This document shows positions 16,302 to 23,949 of a DNA stretch of 64,000 nucleotides, piece after piece. The translations under genes and the position numbers were made by a program. The notes beneath the pieces are model-generated. The model made no database searches. It was not told where the DNA came from and worked only from the letters and a program-made list of their open reading frames with translations. How positions within the stretch are numbered: the stretch's first letter is position 1; every line of letters starts with the position of its first letter. Origin of the DNA: Streptomyces actinomycinicus (GTDB taxonomy: Bacteria; Actinomycetota; Actinomycetes; Streptomycetales; Streptomycetaceae); NCBI RefSeq assembly GCF_016741775.1, contig NZ_JAERRK010000018.1, positions 1-64,000 on the forward strand, written 5' to 3'.

Positions 16302-17165
16302 ATGAGTGTGCCGGAGACGAAGCCCACTGTTCTGGTCCTGACCGCACTTGCGCTGGAGTACGCGGCGGTGCGGGCGTACGTCGAGGAACGGGAGGAACGC
16401 GTCCATCCGAACGGGACCCGCGTCGAAACGGGCAGGCTGCCCGACAGCCCGTGGCGGGTCGCGATCAGCGAGCTGGGGGTCGGCGCCGAGCGGGCCGCGG
16501 CACTCGCGACGCGGCTCATCGAGTGGCTGAAGCCGCAGGCCGTGTTCTTCGTCGGGGTCGCCGGCAGCCTGAAGAAAGACGTCGGCATCGGCGACGTCGT
16601 GGTCGGCACCGACGTGTACGAGATCCACGGCGGCAAGCAGACGGACGAAGGCTTCAAGGTCCGCCCCAAGGCCTTGCCCGGCTCCCACGCGCTCGAACAG
16701 GCGGCGCGTTCGGCGGCGCGGGACCTGGCGGACGTCGTGGTGCACTTCGCGCCGGTCGCCACCGGGGACGTGGTGCTGGCCGACGCCGAGTCCGCCATCG
16801 CGCGACACCTGGAGTCGCACTACAACGACGCCGCGGCGATCGAGATGGAGGGCTCCGGGGCGGCCCGGGCGGCCCACTTCAGCGGCCAGTTGGACGCCCT
16901 GGTCATCCGGGGCATCAGCGACCGGGCGAACGCGGACAAGGCCGCGGCCGACGCCGGTGGCTCGCAGCAGCTGGCGGCTGCGCAGGCCGCCGCGGTGACG
17001 ATGGCGGTGCTGCACAAGCACCGGCCTCGTGACGGGGGTTCCGCCGACTCCGAGGAGGGCCCCCGAGGCCGCCCCGCGGGCCACGGCGGCGAGCACATCG
17101 ACTTCCGCGGCGGCGTCTTCCTCGGACCCGTCATCGGGAAGCAGGTCGGAGGACAGCAAGCCTGA
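16302..17165 (+). CDS. PNP/UDP-phosphorylase-like (nucleosidase) effector with C-terminal amyloid-type motif
   Basis: Encodes 287 residues. Residues 8-240 are a nucleoside phosphorylase/nucleosidase fold: FFVGVAGSLKKDVGIGDVVVG, the ribose-binding AIEMEGSG (Glu181, Glu183) and base-binding GISDRAN (Asp207) are all intact. A Gly/Glu/Arg-rich linker leads to EHIDFRGGVFLGPVIGK at residues 264-280. PNP_UDP domains are known effectors in fungal NLRs and are seen beside bacterial NLRs, where nucleotide/nucleoside breakdown is proposed to be toxic. The ATG lies 26 bp from the divergent membrane-protein start and has no ribosome site, so the promoter must overlap the neighbouring gene or translation is weak. 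A housekeeping nucleosidase is the alternative. Confidence 0.85.
   Translation: MSVPETKPTVLVLTALALEYAAVRAYVEEREERVHPNGTRVETGRLPDSPWRVAISELGVGAERAAALATRLIEWLKPQAVFFVGVAGSLKKDVGIGDVVVGTDVYEIHGGKQTDEGFKVRPKALPGSHALEQAARSAARDLADVVVHFAPVATGDVVLADAESAIARHLESHYNDAAAIEMEGSGAARAAHFSGQLDALVIRGISDRANADKAAADAGGSQQLAAAQAAAVTMAVLHKHRPRDGGSADSEEGPRGRPAGHGGEHIDFRGGVFLGPVIGKQVGGQQA
17091..17141 (+). other. Putative amyloid-signalling motif (effector C-terminus)
   Basis: Codes EHIDFRGGVFLGPVIGK, separated from the enzymatic domain by a disordered linker and followed by only seven residues. It pairs with the motif at the N-terminus of the NLR at 13538-15721. Confidence 0.6.
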
Positions 17166-17202
17166 GCGCCCTACCCCTGGGGACACCAGGCCGGAAGGCG
17201 GC

Positions 17203-18628
17203 GTGGGGGCGGTCCACGGACCCGTTCCGCGCGCCAGGGCCGTGCTCCCGCCCCGGCCCATCGGCTTCACCGGCCGTACGGACGAACTGAACCGCCTGCT
17301 GCCCTGCCTCGCGCCCGTTCCCGAGGACGACAGCGCGCCGCCCATCCTCATCTCCGCCCTCACCGGCATGGGCGGCATCGGCAAGACCGCGCTGGCCCTG
17401 GAGGCGGCGCACCGGGCATGTGCACAGGAGTGGTTCCCGGGCGGGACGCTCTTCGTGGACCTGCGCGGCTACGACGACGCCCCGGCCACCGCCGACCAGG
17501 CGGTGCTGGCACTGCTGGACGCGCTCGGCGTGCACGGACCGGACCTGCCGACCACGGCGGCGCGGCAGTACGACGTCGTACCGGGACCGGCTCGCCGGGC
17601 GGCCCCGGACCCTCCTCATCCTCGACCACGTCTCCGACCCGGCCCAGTTCCGCGAGCTGCTGCCCGGCACCGGCCGGCACCGGGTGCTGATCACGTCCCG
17701 GGACCGCCAGGACACGCTGCCCATCCGGCACGTGGAACTGGAGACGCTGGACCCGGACGACTCGGTGGCCCTGCTGACCCGGGCACTGCACGACGCCGAC
17801 GAGCGTGACGACCGGGCGGCGCGCGAACCGGACGCCCTGCTGCGGCTGGCCTCGCTGTGCGGGCACCTGCCGCTGGCCCTGCAGATCGCGGCGGCGATGC
17901 TGCGCCGGCGCCGGTGCCGGGACATCACCTCGCTGGTCTCGGAGACCGAGGAGGCGGGCGACCCTACCCGGGTGCTCGACCGCGGCAGCCCGGGGGCGGA
18001 CCTCTACGGCCGTTCGCTCGTCCTGCGCCCGGTGCTGGAGACGTCGTACCGCCGTCTGGCGCCGGCACAGGCCCGGTTGCTGCGGCTGCTCGCGCTGGCC
18101 CCCGGCGAGGATTCCGGTACCGAGGCGCTGTCCGCCCGAGGCGGCCAGTGACCGTCTGTCCTGGCTGCCGGGGCGAGACGAGCCGGAGCCGTTCGCCGAC
18201 CGGTCCCAGGCCTTGGCATGGCTGGACGGGGAACGGTCCCTGTGAACAACCTGGGTCTCACCCTGCGTGCGGCAGGCCGCCTGGACGGAGCGATCGACGC
18301 TCACACGCACTCCCATGAGGTGGCCAAGGCCCCCGGCGACCGCCTCAGGGCCGCCATGGCGCTGAGCAACCTCGCCAACGCCCTGCTGGTGGCGGGCCGT
18401 TCGGAGAAGGTGATCCAGATGCACGCCGAGGCGCTGGAGATCTACAAGGAGTTCGGAGACTGGTTCCGAACCGGCCAGTCCCTCAACAACCTGGCCATCG
18501 CCCACCAGGCCGCTCAGCACCCCGTCGAGGCGCACGCCTACTGGCTCATGGCCGTGGACGCCTACAACCGTGCCAATGCCCCCGAACAGGCCGCCAGATC
18601 CCAATCCCGCGCAGACTCATTGACCTGA
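17203..18628 (+). pseudogene. Decayed second NB-ARC/TPR (NLR-like) gene
   Basis: Fragments of one NLR lie in three frames. Starting at GTG 17203 (GGAAGG upstream), frame 1 gives GFTGRTDEL and the P-loop GMGGIGKTALALEAA. One extra base near 17579 shifts the rest of the NB-ARC (YRDRLAGRPRTLLILDHVSD, LITSRDRQ, GHLPLALQI) to another frame, which ends at 18151. Next, AASDRLSWLPGRDEPEPF reappears in a third frame after loss of roughly 65 residues of winged-helix sequence, and ends at 18245. About two TPRs (NNLGLTLRAAGRLDGAIDAHT onward) remain at 18242-18628, after loss of a further ~90 residues. Comparison is to the intact NLR next door, which shares these blocks. No N-terminal amyloid-type motif is seen. 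Confidence 0.85.
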
Positions 18629-18696
18629 CCGGACCAGCCCTCATACCTTCACACGGCAGCAATCTCCGCGCCACCCCCACGTGCGCTCAGGAGGTC

Positions 18697-20079
18697 ATGC
18701 CCGTGCGCCCCACCGCCGCCACCCCCACCGCCGCCACCCTCACCGCTCTCGCCCTCGCCGCCACCGCCCTCACCGCCTGCGGCAGCGGCTCCGGCAGCGA
18801 CCCGGACACGCTCAAGGTGTCGTACAAGCAGTCCACCGACAACTCGGTCAAGGTGATGGACACCTACCTCGCCGGGATCAAGGAGCAGTTCGAGCGCGAA
18901 CACCCCGGCAAGAAAGTGGAGTTCGTGCCGATCAAGGCCCCGGACTCGGAGTACTACACCAAGCTCCAGCAGATGCTGCGCTCCCCGCGGACCGCGCCGG
19001 ACCTGGTCTACGAGGACACCTTCCTCATCAACTCCGACATCACGAGCGGCTATCTGAAGTCCCTCGACCCGTACCTCGCCAAGTGGCCGGACTGGGACCG
19101 GTTCTTCGACACCGCGAAGGCCGCCGCGAAGGGCCAGGACGGCAAGACGTACGGCGTCCCGGACGGGACGGACACCCGCGGACTGTGGTTCGACAAGCGG
19201 GTGTTCAAGAAGGCCGGGCTGCCCACCGACTGGCAGCCGAAGACCTGGGACGACGTCCTCGCGGCCGCCCGGACGATCAAGCGGAAGGTTCCCGGCGTCA
19301 TCCCGCTCAACGTCTACACCGGCAAGCCGGCGGGTGAGCGGGCGACCATGCAGGGATTCGAGATGCTCCTGTACGGCACCGGCGACGGCTCCTCCGATCC
19401 GCTCTACGACCGTTCGGCGAAGAAGTGGATCAGCGCCGGCCAGGGGTTCCGGGACTCGTTGACGTTCGTCGAGACCGTCTACGAGGAGAAGCTCGGGCCC
19501 GAGGTCTCCGACGCGCTCGATCCCAACTTCGCCACCACCGTCAACGGCGAGCTTCTCCCCCAGGGCAAGCTCGGGATCGACCTGGACGGCTCCTGGCTGC
19601 CGCAGGCCTGGCTCCCGGGCAGCGGGCACGCCTGGCCCGACTGGTCCCGCCGGCTGGGGCTGGCACCCATGCCGACGCAGCACGGGCAGGCGCCCGGGAA
19701 GGTCAGCATGTCCGGCGGCTGGACCTGGGCCGTCCCGGCAAAGGCCGGCAATCCGGACCTCGCCTTCGACTTCGTCAAGGTGATGCAGACGAAGGACAAC
19801 GCCCGGAAGTGGTACATCGCCAATTCCGGCATCGCCGTGCGGAAGGACGTCGCCGAGGATCCCGCCTACGCCACCGCCCAGCCCGGCATCGAGTTCTTCA
19901 CCGGCCTGGTGGCGCACACCCACTACCGGCCCGCCTATCCGGCGTACCCGAAGGTGTCGACCGCGGTCCAGGAGGCCATGGAGGGGGTGACGACCGGTGA
20001 CCGGTCGGTGCAGGAGGCGGCGCGCGGATTCGATTCCGCCCTCGACGACGTCACCGGCGGCCGAGTGATCCGGAAATGA
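18697..20079 (+). CDS. Sugar ABC transporter substrate-binding lipoprotein
   Basis: Encodes 460 residues. The signal peptide ends in lipobox LTAC with Cys28, so it is a lipoprotein anchored outside the membrane. The body is a family 1 extracellular solute-binding protein (YKQSTDNSVKVMDTYLAGIKEQFEREHPGKKVEF; later SMSGGWTWAVPAKAGNPDLAFDFVKVM). ATG 18697 follows CAGGAGG. Its stop overlaps the first permease start (ATGA). Likely ligand is a mono- or oligosaccharide; which one cannot be told. Confidence 0.92.
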   Translation: MPVRPTAATPTAATLTALALAATALTACGSGSGSDPDTLKVSYKQSTDNSVKVMDTYLAGIKEQFEREHPGKKVEFVPIKAPDSEYYTKLQQMLRSPRTAPDLVYEDTFLINSDITSGYLKSLDPYLAKWPDWDRFFDTAKAAAKGQDGKTYGVPDGTDTRGLWFDKRVFKKAGLPTDWQPKTWDDVLAAARTIKRKVPGVIPLNVYTGKPAGERATMQGFEMLLYGTGDGSSDPLYDRSAKKWISAGQGFRDSLTFVETVYEEKLGPEVSDALDPNFATTVNGELLPQGKLGIDLDGSWLPQAWLPGSGHAWPDWSRRLGLAPMPTQHGQAPGKVSMSGGWTWAVPAKAGNPDLAFDFVKVMQTKDNARKWYIANSGIAVRKDVAEDPAYATAQPGIEFFTGLVAHTHYRPAYPAYPKVSTAVQEAMEGVTTGDRSVQEAARGFDSALDDVTGGRVIRK

Positions 20080-20939
20080 GGGCCCGGCGCCGGGCCGCCC
20101 GGTTCCTCCCGCTCACTCCCGCCGTCGTCCTCCTGCTCCTCTTCCTCGCCGGGCCGATCGCCTACTGCGTGTACATCGCCTTCACCGACCTGCAGCTGAC
20201 CGGCCAGGCCCACTCCTCCTTCGTCGGTCTGGCCAACTTCCGCCGGGCCTTCCGGGACGACGCGTTCCTGAACGCCGTGTGGCTGACGCTGGTGTTCACG
20301 GTGCTGTCCTCGCTCGTCGGGCAGAACACCCTGGGGCTGGCCCTGGCCGCACTCATGAAGCGGGCCTCGAAACCGGTGCGCACGTTCACCGGCGGAGTGG
20401 TGATCACGGCGTGGGTGCTGCCGGAGGTGGTCGCCGGGTTTCTGCTGTACGCGTTCTTCCGGCGGGAGGGGACGCTCAACGCCGTCCTCGGCTGGCTGCA
20501 CCTGCCCCGGCAGAACTGGCTGTTCACCCTGCCCGTGCTCGCCGTGTCCTTCGCCAACGTCTGGCGGGGCACGGCGTTCTCGATGCTCGTCTACTCCGCC
20601 GCGCTGGACGGGATACCCGCCGAGATCACGGAGGCCGCCGAGGTGGACGGTGCCGGCGGCTGGCGGCGGATGTGGCACATCACGCTGCCGATGATCCGGC
20701 GGTCCATCGGCACCAACCTCATGCTCAACACCCTGCAGACGCTCTCCGTCTTCGGGCTGATCTGGGTGATGACGCGGGGCGGGCCCGGGGACCGGAGCCA
20801 GACCCTGCCGCTGTTCATGTACGAGCAGGCGTTCCAGAACAGCATGATCGGGTACGGCACCGCGGTCGCCCTGCTCCTGCTGCTCGTCGGCTCCCTGTTC
20901 TCCGCGGTCTATCTGCGGCTGCTGCGGACGGAGGTCTGA
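20076..20939 (+). CDS. Sugar ABC transporter permease (MalF/UgpA type)
   Basis: Encodes 287 residues with six predicted membrane helices and the cytoplasmic EAA loop (ITEAAEVDGAGGWRRMWHITLPMI) that contacts the ATPase. Overlaps both the binding-protein gene (ATGA) and the next permease (TGATG), so the three genes form one operon. Confidence 0.93.
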   Translation: MRARRRAARFLPLTPAVVLLLLFLAGPIAYCVYIAFTDLQLTGQAHSSFVGLANFRRAFRDDAFLNAVWLTLVFTVLSSLVGQNTLGLALAALMKRASKPVRTFTGGVVITAWVLPEVVAGFLLYAFFRREGTLNAVLGWLHLPRQNWLFTLPVLAVSFANVWRGTAFSMLVYSAALDGIPAEITEAAEVDGAGGWRRMWHITLPMIRRSIGTNLMLNTLQTLSVFGLIWVMTRGGPGDRSQTLPLFMYEQAFQNSMIGYGTAVALLLLLVGSLFSAVYLRLLRTEV

Positions 20940-21766
20940 TGGCCCGCGACCGTGCCTCGCGGCGGCTCGCCGCCGACCTCTCACTGCTGGCCGTGGCCGG
21001 CGCCTTCGCCCTGCCCCTGGTCTGGGTGCTGCTGTCGGCCGTGGACCCGCACGCCGGGCTGAGGGTGAGGGTGCCGGACGGGGTCACGCTCGACAACTTC
21101 GACGCGATCCTGACTCCGGAGATCACCTACACGCCGTTACTGAACAGCCTCGTCCTGTGCGGGGGTGCCACGGCGCTGACGGTCGCCTGTGCCGCTCTCG
21201 CCGCGTATCCGCTGTCCCGGTTCCGGTCCCGGCTGAACCGGCCGTTCCTGCTGACGGTCCTGTTCGCGACGAGCCTGCCGATCACGGCGATCATGGTGCC
21301 GGTGTACGCGCTGTTCGTCCGGGTGGACCTGATCGACACCCTGCAGGGCACGGTCTTCTTCTTCGCCGCCTCCCAGCTGCCCTTCGCGATCTGGTTGACG
21401 AAGAACTTCATGGACGGCGTGCCGAGGGAGCTGGAGGAGGCGGCCTGGACGGACGGGGCCTCGGCGTTGCAGTCCCTCGTGCGGATCGTGCTGCCGCTGA
21501 TGGGTCCCGGGCTCGCCGTCGTCACCGTGTTCTCGTTCGTGATGATGTGGGGGAACTTCTTCGTCCCGTTCATGCTGCTGCTCTCGCCGGACCGGATGCC
21601 GGCCTCGGTGAGCATCAACGACTTCTTCGGCAACCGGGGCATGGTGGCGTACGGGCAGCTCGCCGCGTTCTCCGTGATCTATTCGACGCCGGTGATCCTT
21701 TTGTATGTTCTGGTGGCACGGCGGCTGGGCGGGGGGTTCGCGCTCGGCGGCGCCGTGAAGGGGTAA
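20939..21766 (+). CDS. Sugar ABC transporter permease (MalG/UgpE type) with a TTA codon
   Basis: Encodes 275 residues, six membrane helices, EAA loop ELEEAAWTDGASALQSLVRIVLPL. A TTA leucine codon is in frame at 21137-21139 (YTPLLNS). In Streptomyces TTA is read only by the bldA tRNA, so this permease may be made only during development. No ATP-binding gene follows; Streptomyces sugar importers commonly share the MsiK ATPase encoded elsewhere. Confidence 0.93.
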   Translation: MARDRASRRLAADLSLLAVAGAFALPLVWVLLSAVDPHAGLRVRVPDGVTLDNFDAILTPEITYTPLLNSLVLCGGATALTVACAALAAYPLSRFRSRLNRPFLLTVLFATSLPITAIMVPVYALFVRVDLIDTLQGTVFFFAASQLPFAIWLTKNFMDGVPRELEEAAWTDGASALQSLVRIVLPLMGPGLAVVTVFSFVMMWGNFFVPFMLLLSPDRMPASVSINDFFGNRGMVAYGQLAAFSVIYSTPVILLYVLVARRLGGGFALGGAVKG

Positions 21767-21905
21767 CGTCAGGTAACTCCAGGTCACACGGGGTGACACC
21801 GAGTGTCAGCTCACTCTCCGCGATCAACCCGTACGTTCCTACGATCCGTGATCTCGGCGGAACCGACCGTAGTCAGCGTGGCGGAACACCCCTACTTTGT
21901 CCGGC

Positions 21906-22613
21906 GTGCGCCAACCCTCAGCCCAACCGAATCCCCCGGCTCCCCCGTTCAACGCCCCGGCCGCCCGCAGGCTCCGTGCCGCCCTCGGCATGGGGCCCGA
22001 GCACGTCGCCTACGGAATGCGTGCCTCGTACGGGCTGCCGTACGTCACCCCCGATCTCGTGATCGCCTGGGAGCGCGGCACCGTCGCCCCTGGGAACCCT
22101 GAACTCACCGCGCTCGCGGGTGTGCTGTGGTGTTCTCCGGGCGAACTCATCGGCCGCCCGCGGACCCTGCGCGAGCACCGCATCGCCCGTGCCGTCGCCC
22201 CTGAGGACGTCGCCCACGCCGTCGGCATGGAGCTGCGCGCCTATCTGCGGGCGGAGGAGAGCGGGCAGTGGCGGGGCAACGAACGCCAGTCGGCCGCGCT
22301 CGCCGGGATCCTGGACCTCGCCCTGCCCGACTTCGTCGCCGTCACCGGCCGTGAGGCGAAGCTCGCCGACCTGCTGCACAGCGCGGTGACCACCCGCTGG
22401 CAGGCCTATGTGCGGCCGGTGATGAAGCTCGCCCCCCTGGAGAAGGAGGTGGTGGAGGCGGTGCTGCAGGAACTGCACCAGGACTACCAGGGGCACATGG
22501 CCGCCACCCTGAGCTGGGGCGGCGGCAGCAGAAGCGCCAGTGAGTCCGGGACGCAGTTCCTGGACGGGATCGTCGACAACTTCTGGACCGGCGTCGAGGG
22601 CAGGACCGGCTGA
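21906..22613 (+). CDS. XRE-like helix-turn-helix DNA-binding protein
   Basis: Encodes about 235 residues. Two helix-turn-helix-like segments are visible (VTPDLVIAWERGTVAPGNPELTALAGVLWCSPGEL and VAPEDVAHAVGMELRAYLRAEE), followed by a helical C-terminal region. GTG 21906 is chosen over an in-frame TTG at 21897; neither has a strong ribosome site. Target unknown. It converges on pfkA. The stop codon falls in a 25-bp tandem repeat. Confidence 0.8.
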   Translation: MRQPSAQPNPPAPPFNAPAARRLRAALGMGPEHVAYGMRASYGLPYVTPDLVIAWERGTVAPGNPELTALAGVLWCSPGELIGRPRTLREHRIARAVAPEDVAHAVGMELRAYLRAEESGQWRGNERQSAALAGILDLALPDFVAVTGREAKLADLLHSAVTTRWQAYVRPVMKLAPLEKEVVEAVLQELHQDYQGHMAATLSWGGGSRSASESGTQFLDGIVDNFWTGVEGRTG

Positions 22614-22675
22614 CCGCGGCCTCGCCTGGACCGGCTGACCGCGGCTCCGCCTGGACCGGCTGACCGCCTCCGCCT
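22603..22675. repeat. 25-bp tandem repeat, three copies, over the xre stop codon
   Basis: Units at 22603-22627, 22628-22652 and 22653-22675 begin GGACCGGCTGACCGC and end TCCGCCT or TCGCCT. Each unit contains a TGA. The copy number could change without altering the protein, because the first unit already ends translation. Confidence 0.8.
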
Positions 22676-22734
22676 GCAGACGTGCCCCGCCGCGGCCGGC
22701 GACGGCCCGCCGGCCGGGTGTGGGGGCGTACGGC

Positions 22735-23760
22735 TCAGAAGACCGACTCGGCCTCGTCCATGCGGTCCTTCGGCACGGTCTTCAGCTCGGTGACCGCCTC
22801 AGCGAGCGGAACCATCACGATGTCGGTGCCGCGCAGCGCGGTCATCCGGCCGAACTGGCCGCGGTGGGCGGCCTCGACCGCGTGCCAGCCGAAGCGGGTG
22901 GCCAGGACCCGGTCGTAGGCCGTGGGGACGCCGCCGCGCTGGACGTGGCCGAGGATGACCGGCTTGGCCTCCGTGCCGAGGCGCCGCTCCAGCTCGTAGG
23001 CGAGCGCGGTGCCGATGCCCTGGAAGCGCTCGTGGCCGTACTGGTCGATCTCGCCCTTGCCGTAGTCCATCGTGCCGTCGGCGGGGTGGGCGCCCTCGGC
23101 GACGCAGACGACGGCGAACTTCTTGCCGCGGGAGAAGCGCTCCTCGACCATCTTGACCAGGTCGGCGGGGTCGAAGGGGCGCTCGGGCAGGCAGATGCCG
23201 TGGGCACCGGCGGCCATGCCGGACTCCAGGGCGATCCAGCCGGCGTGCCGGCCCATGACCTCGACGACCATCACCCGCTGGTGGGACTCGGCCGTGGTCT
23301 TCAGGCGGTCCATCGCCTCGGTGGCGACGCCCACGGCGGTGTCGAAGCCGAAGGTGCGGTCGGTGGAGGAGATGTCGTTGTCGATGGTCTTGGGGACGCC
23401 GACGACCGGGAGACCGGCGTCGGAGAGCATGCGGGCCGCGGTCAGGGTGCCCTCGCCGCCGATCGGGATCAGCGCGTCGATGCCGAACTCCTCGACCATG
23501 TCGGTGGCCTTGTCGCAGGCCTCGCGCAGCCGGTCGCGCTCCAGACGGGAGGACCCGAGGATGGTGCCGCCGCGGGCCAGGATGCCGCTGACCGCGTCCA
23601 GGTCGAGGGCGCGGTAGTGGCGGTCGAGCAGACCCCGGTAGCCGTCCTCGAAGCCGATGACCTCGTCGCCGTACTGCGCCACCGCCCGGTGCACGACCGA
23701 CCGGATCACGGCGTTCAGGCCGGGGCAGTCGCCGCCTGCGGTGAGAACTCCGATGCGCAT
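22735..23760 (-). CDS. pfkA: ATP-dependent 6-phosphofructokinase
   Basis: Encodes 341 residues. Phosphorylates fructose-6-phosphate in glycolysis. Motifs: GGDCPGLN (residues 9-16), the ATP-site GGEGTLTAA with Gly where PPi enzymes carry Asp, substrate loop PKTIDNDI, and MGRHAGWIAL. Length fits the actinobacterial PfkA clade. Streptomyces typically carry three pfkA paralogues, and which one this is cannot be assigned from sequence alone. Divergent from pta with about 190 bp between them. Confidence 0.95.
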   Translation of the reverse strand: MRIGVLTAGGDCPGLNAVIRSVVHRAVAQYGDEVIGFEDGYRGLLDRHYRALDLDAVSGILARGGTILGSSRLERDRLREACDKATDMVEEFGIDALIPIGGEGTLTAARMLSDAGLPVVGVPKTIDNDISSTDRTFGFDTAVGVATEAMDRLKTTAESHQRVMVVEVMGRHAGWIALESGMAAGAHGICLPERPFDPADLVKMVEERFSRGKKFAVVCVAEGAHPADGTMDYGKGEIDQYGHERFQGIGTALAYELERRLGTEAKPVILGHVQRGGVPTAYDRVLATRFGWHAVEAAHRGQFGRMTALRGTDIVMVPLAEAVTELKTVPKDRMDEAESVF

Positions 23761-23949
23761 CGTGCTGTGTCTCCTGCTCGCTGTCGGTACCGGTGAGCCG
23801 ATGTCGATTCTTTCACGTTCACCGGGTGAGCGAAGTCCTGACGGGCGCCTTATCCGGCAGCAGGGGTATTGTCAAGAGGGTTCTGCTCACCTCGGTGGGC
23901 GATTTTTATGCCGTAGCGACATACAAGACATGAGGAACGGAGTGGACAC

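Noticed and set aside
17203..18151. Programmed frameshift to keep the second NLR functional
   Set aside because: The shift near 17579 has no slippery run, and two further deletions remove the winged helix and several TPRs.
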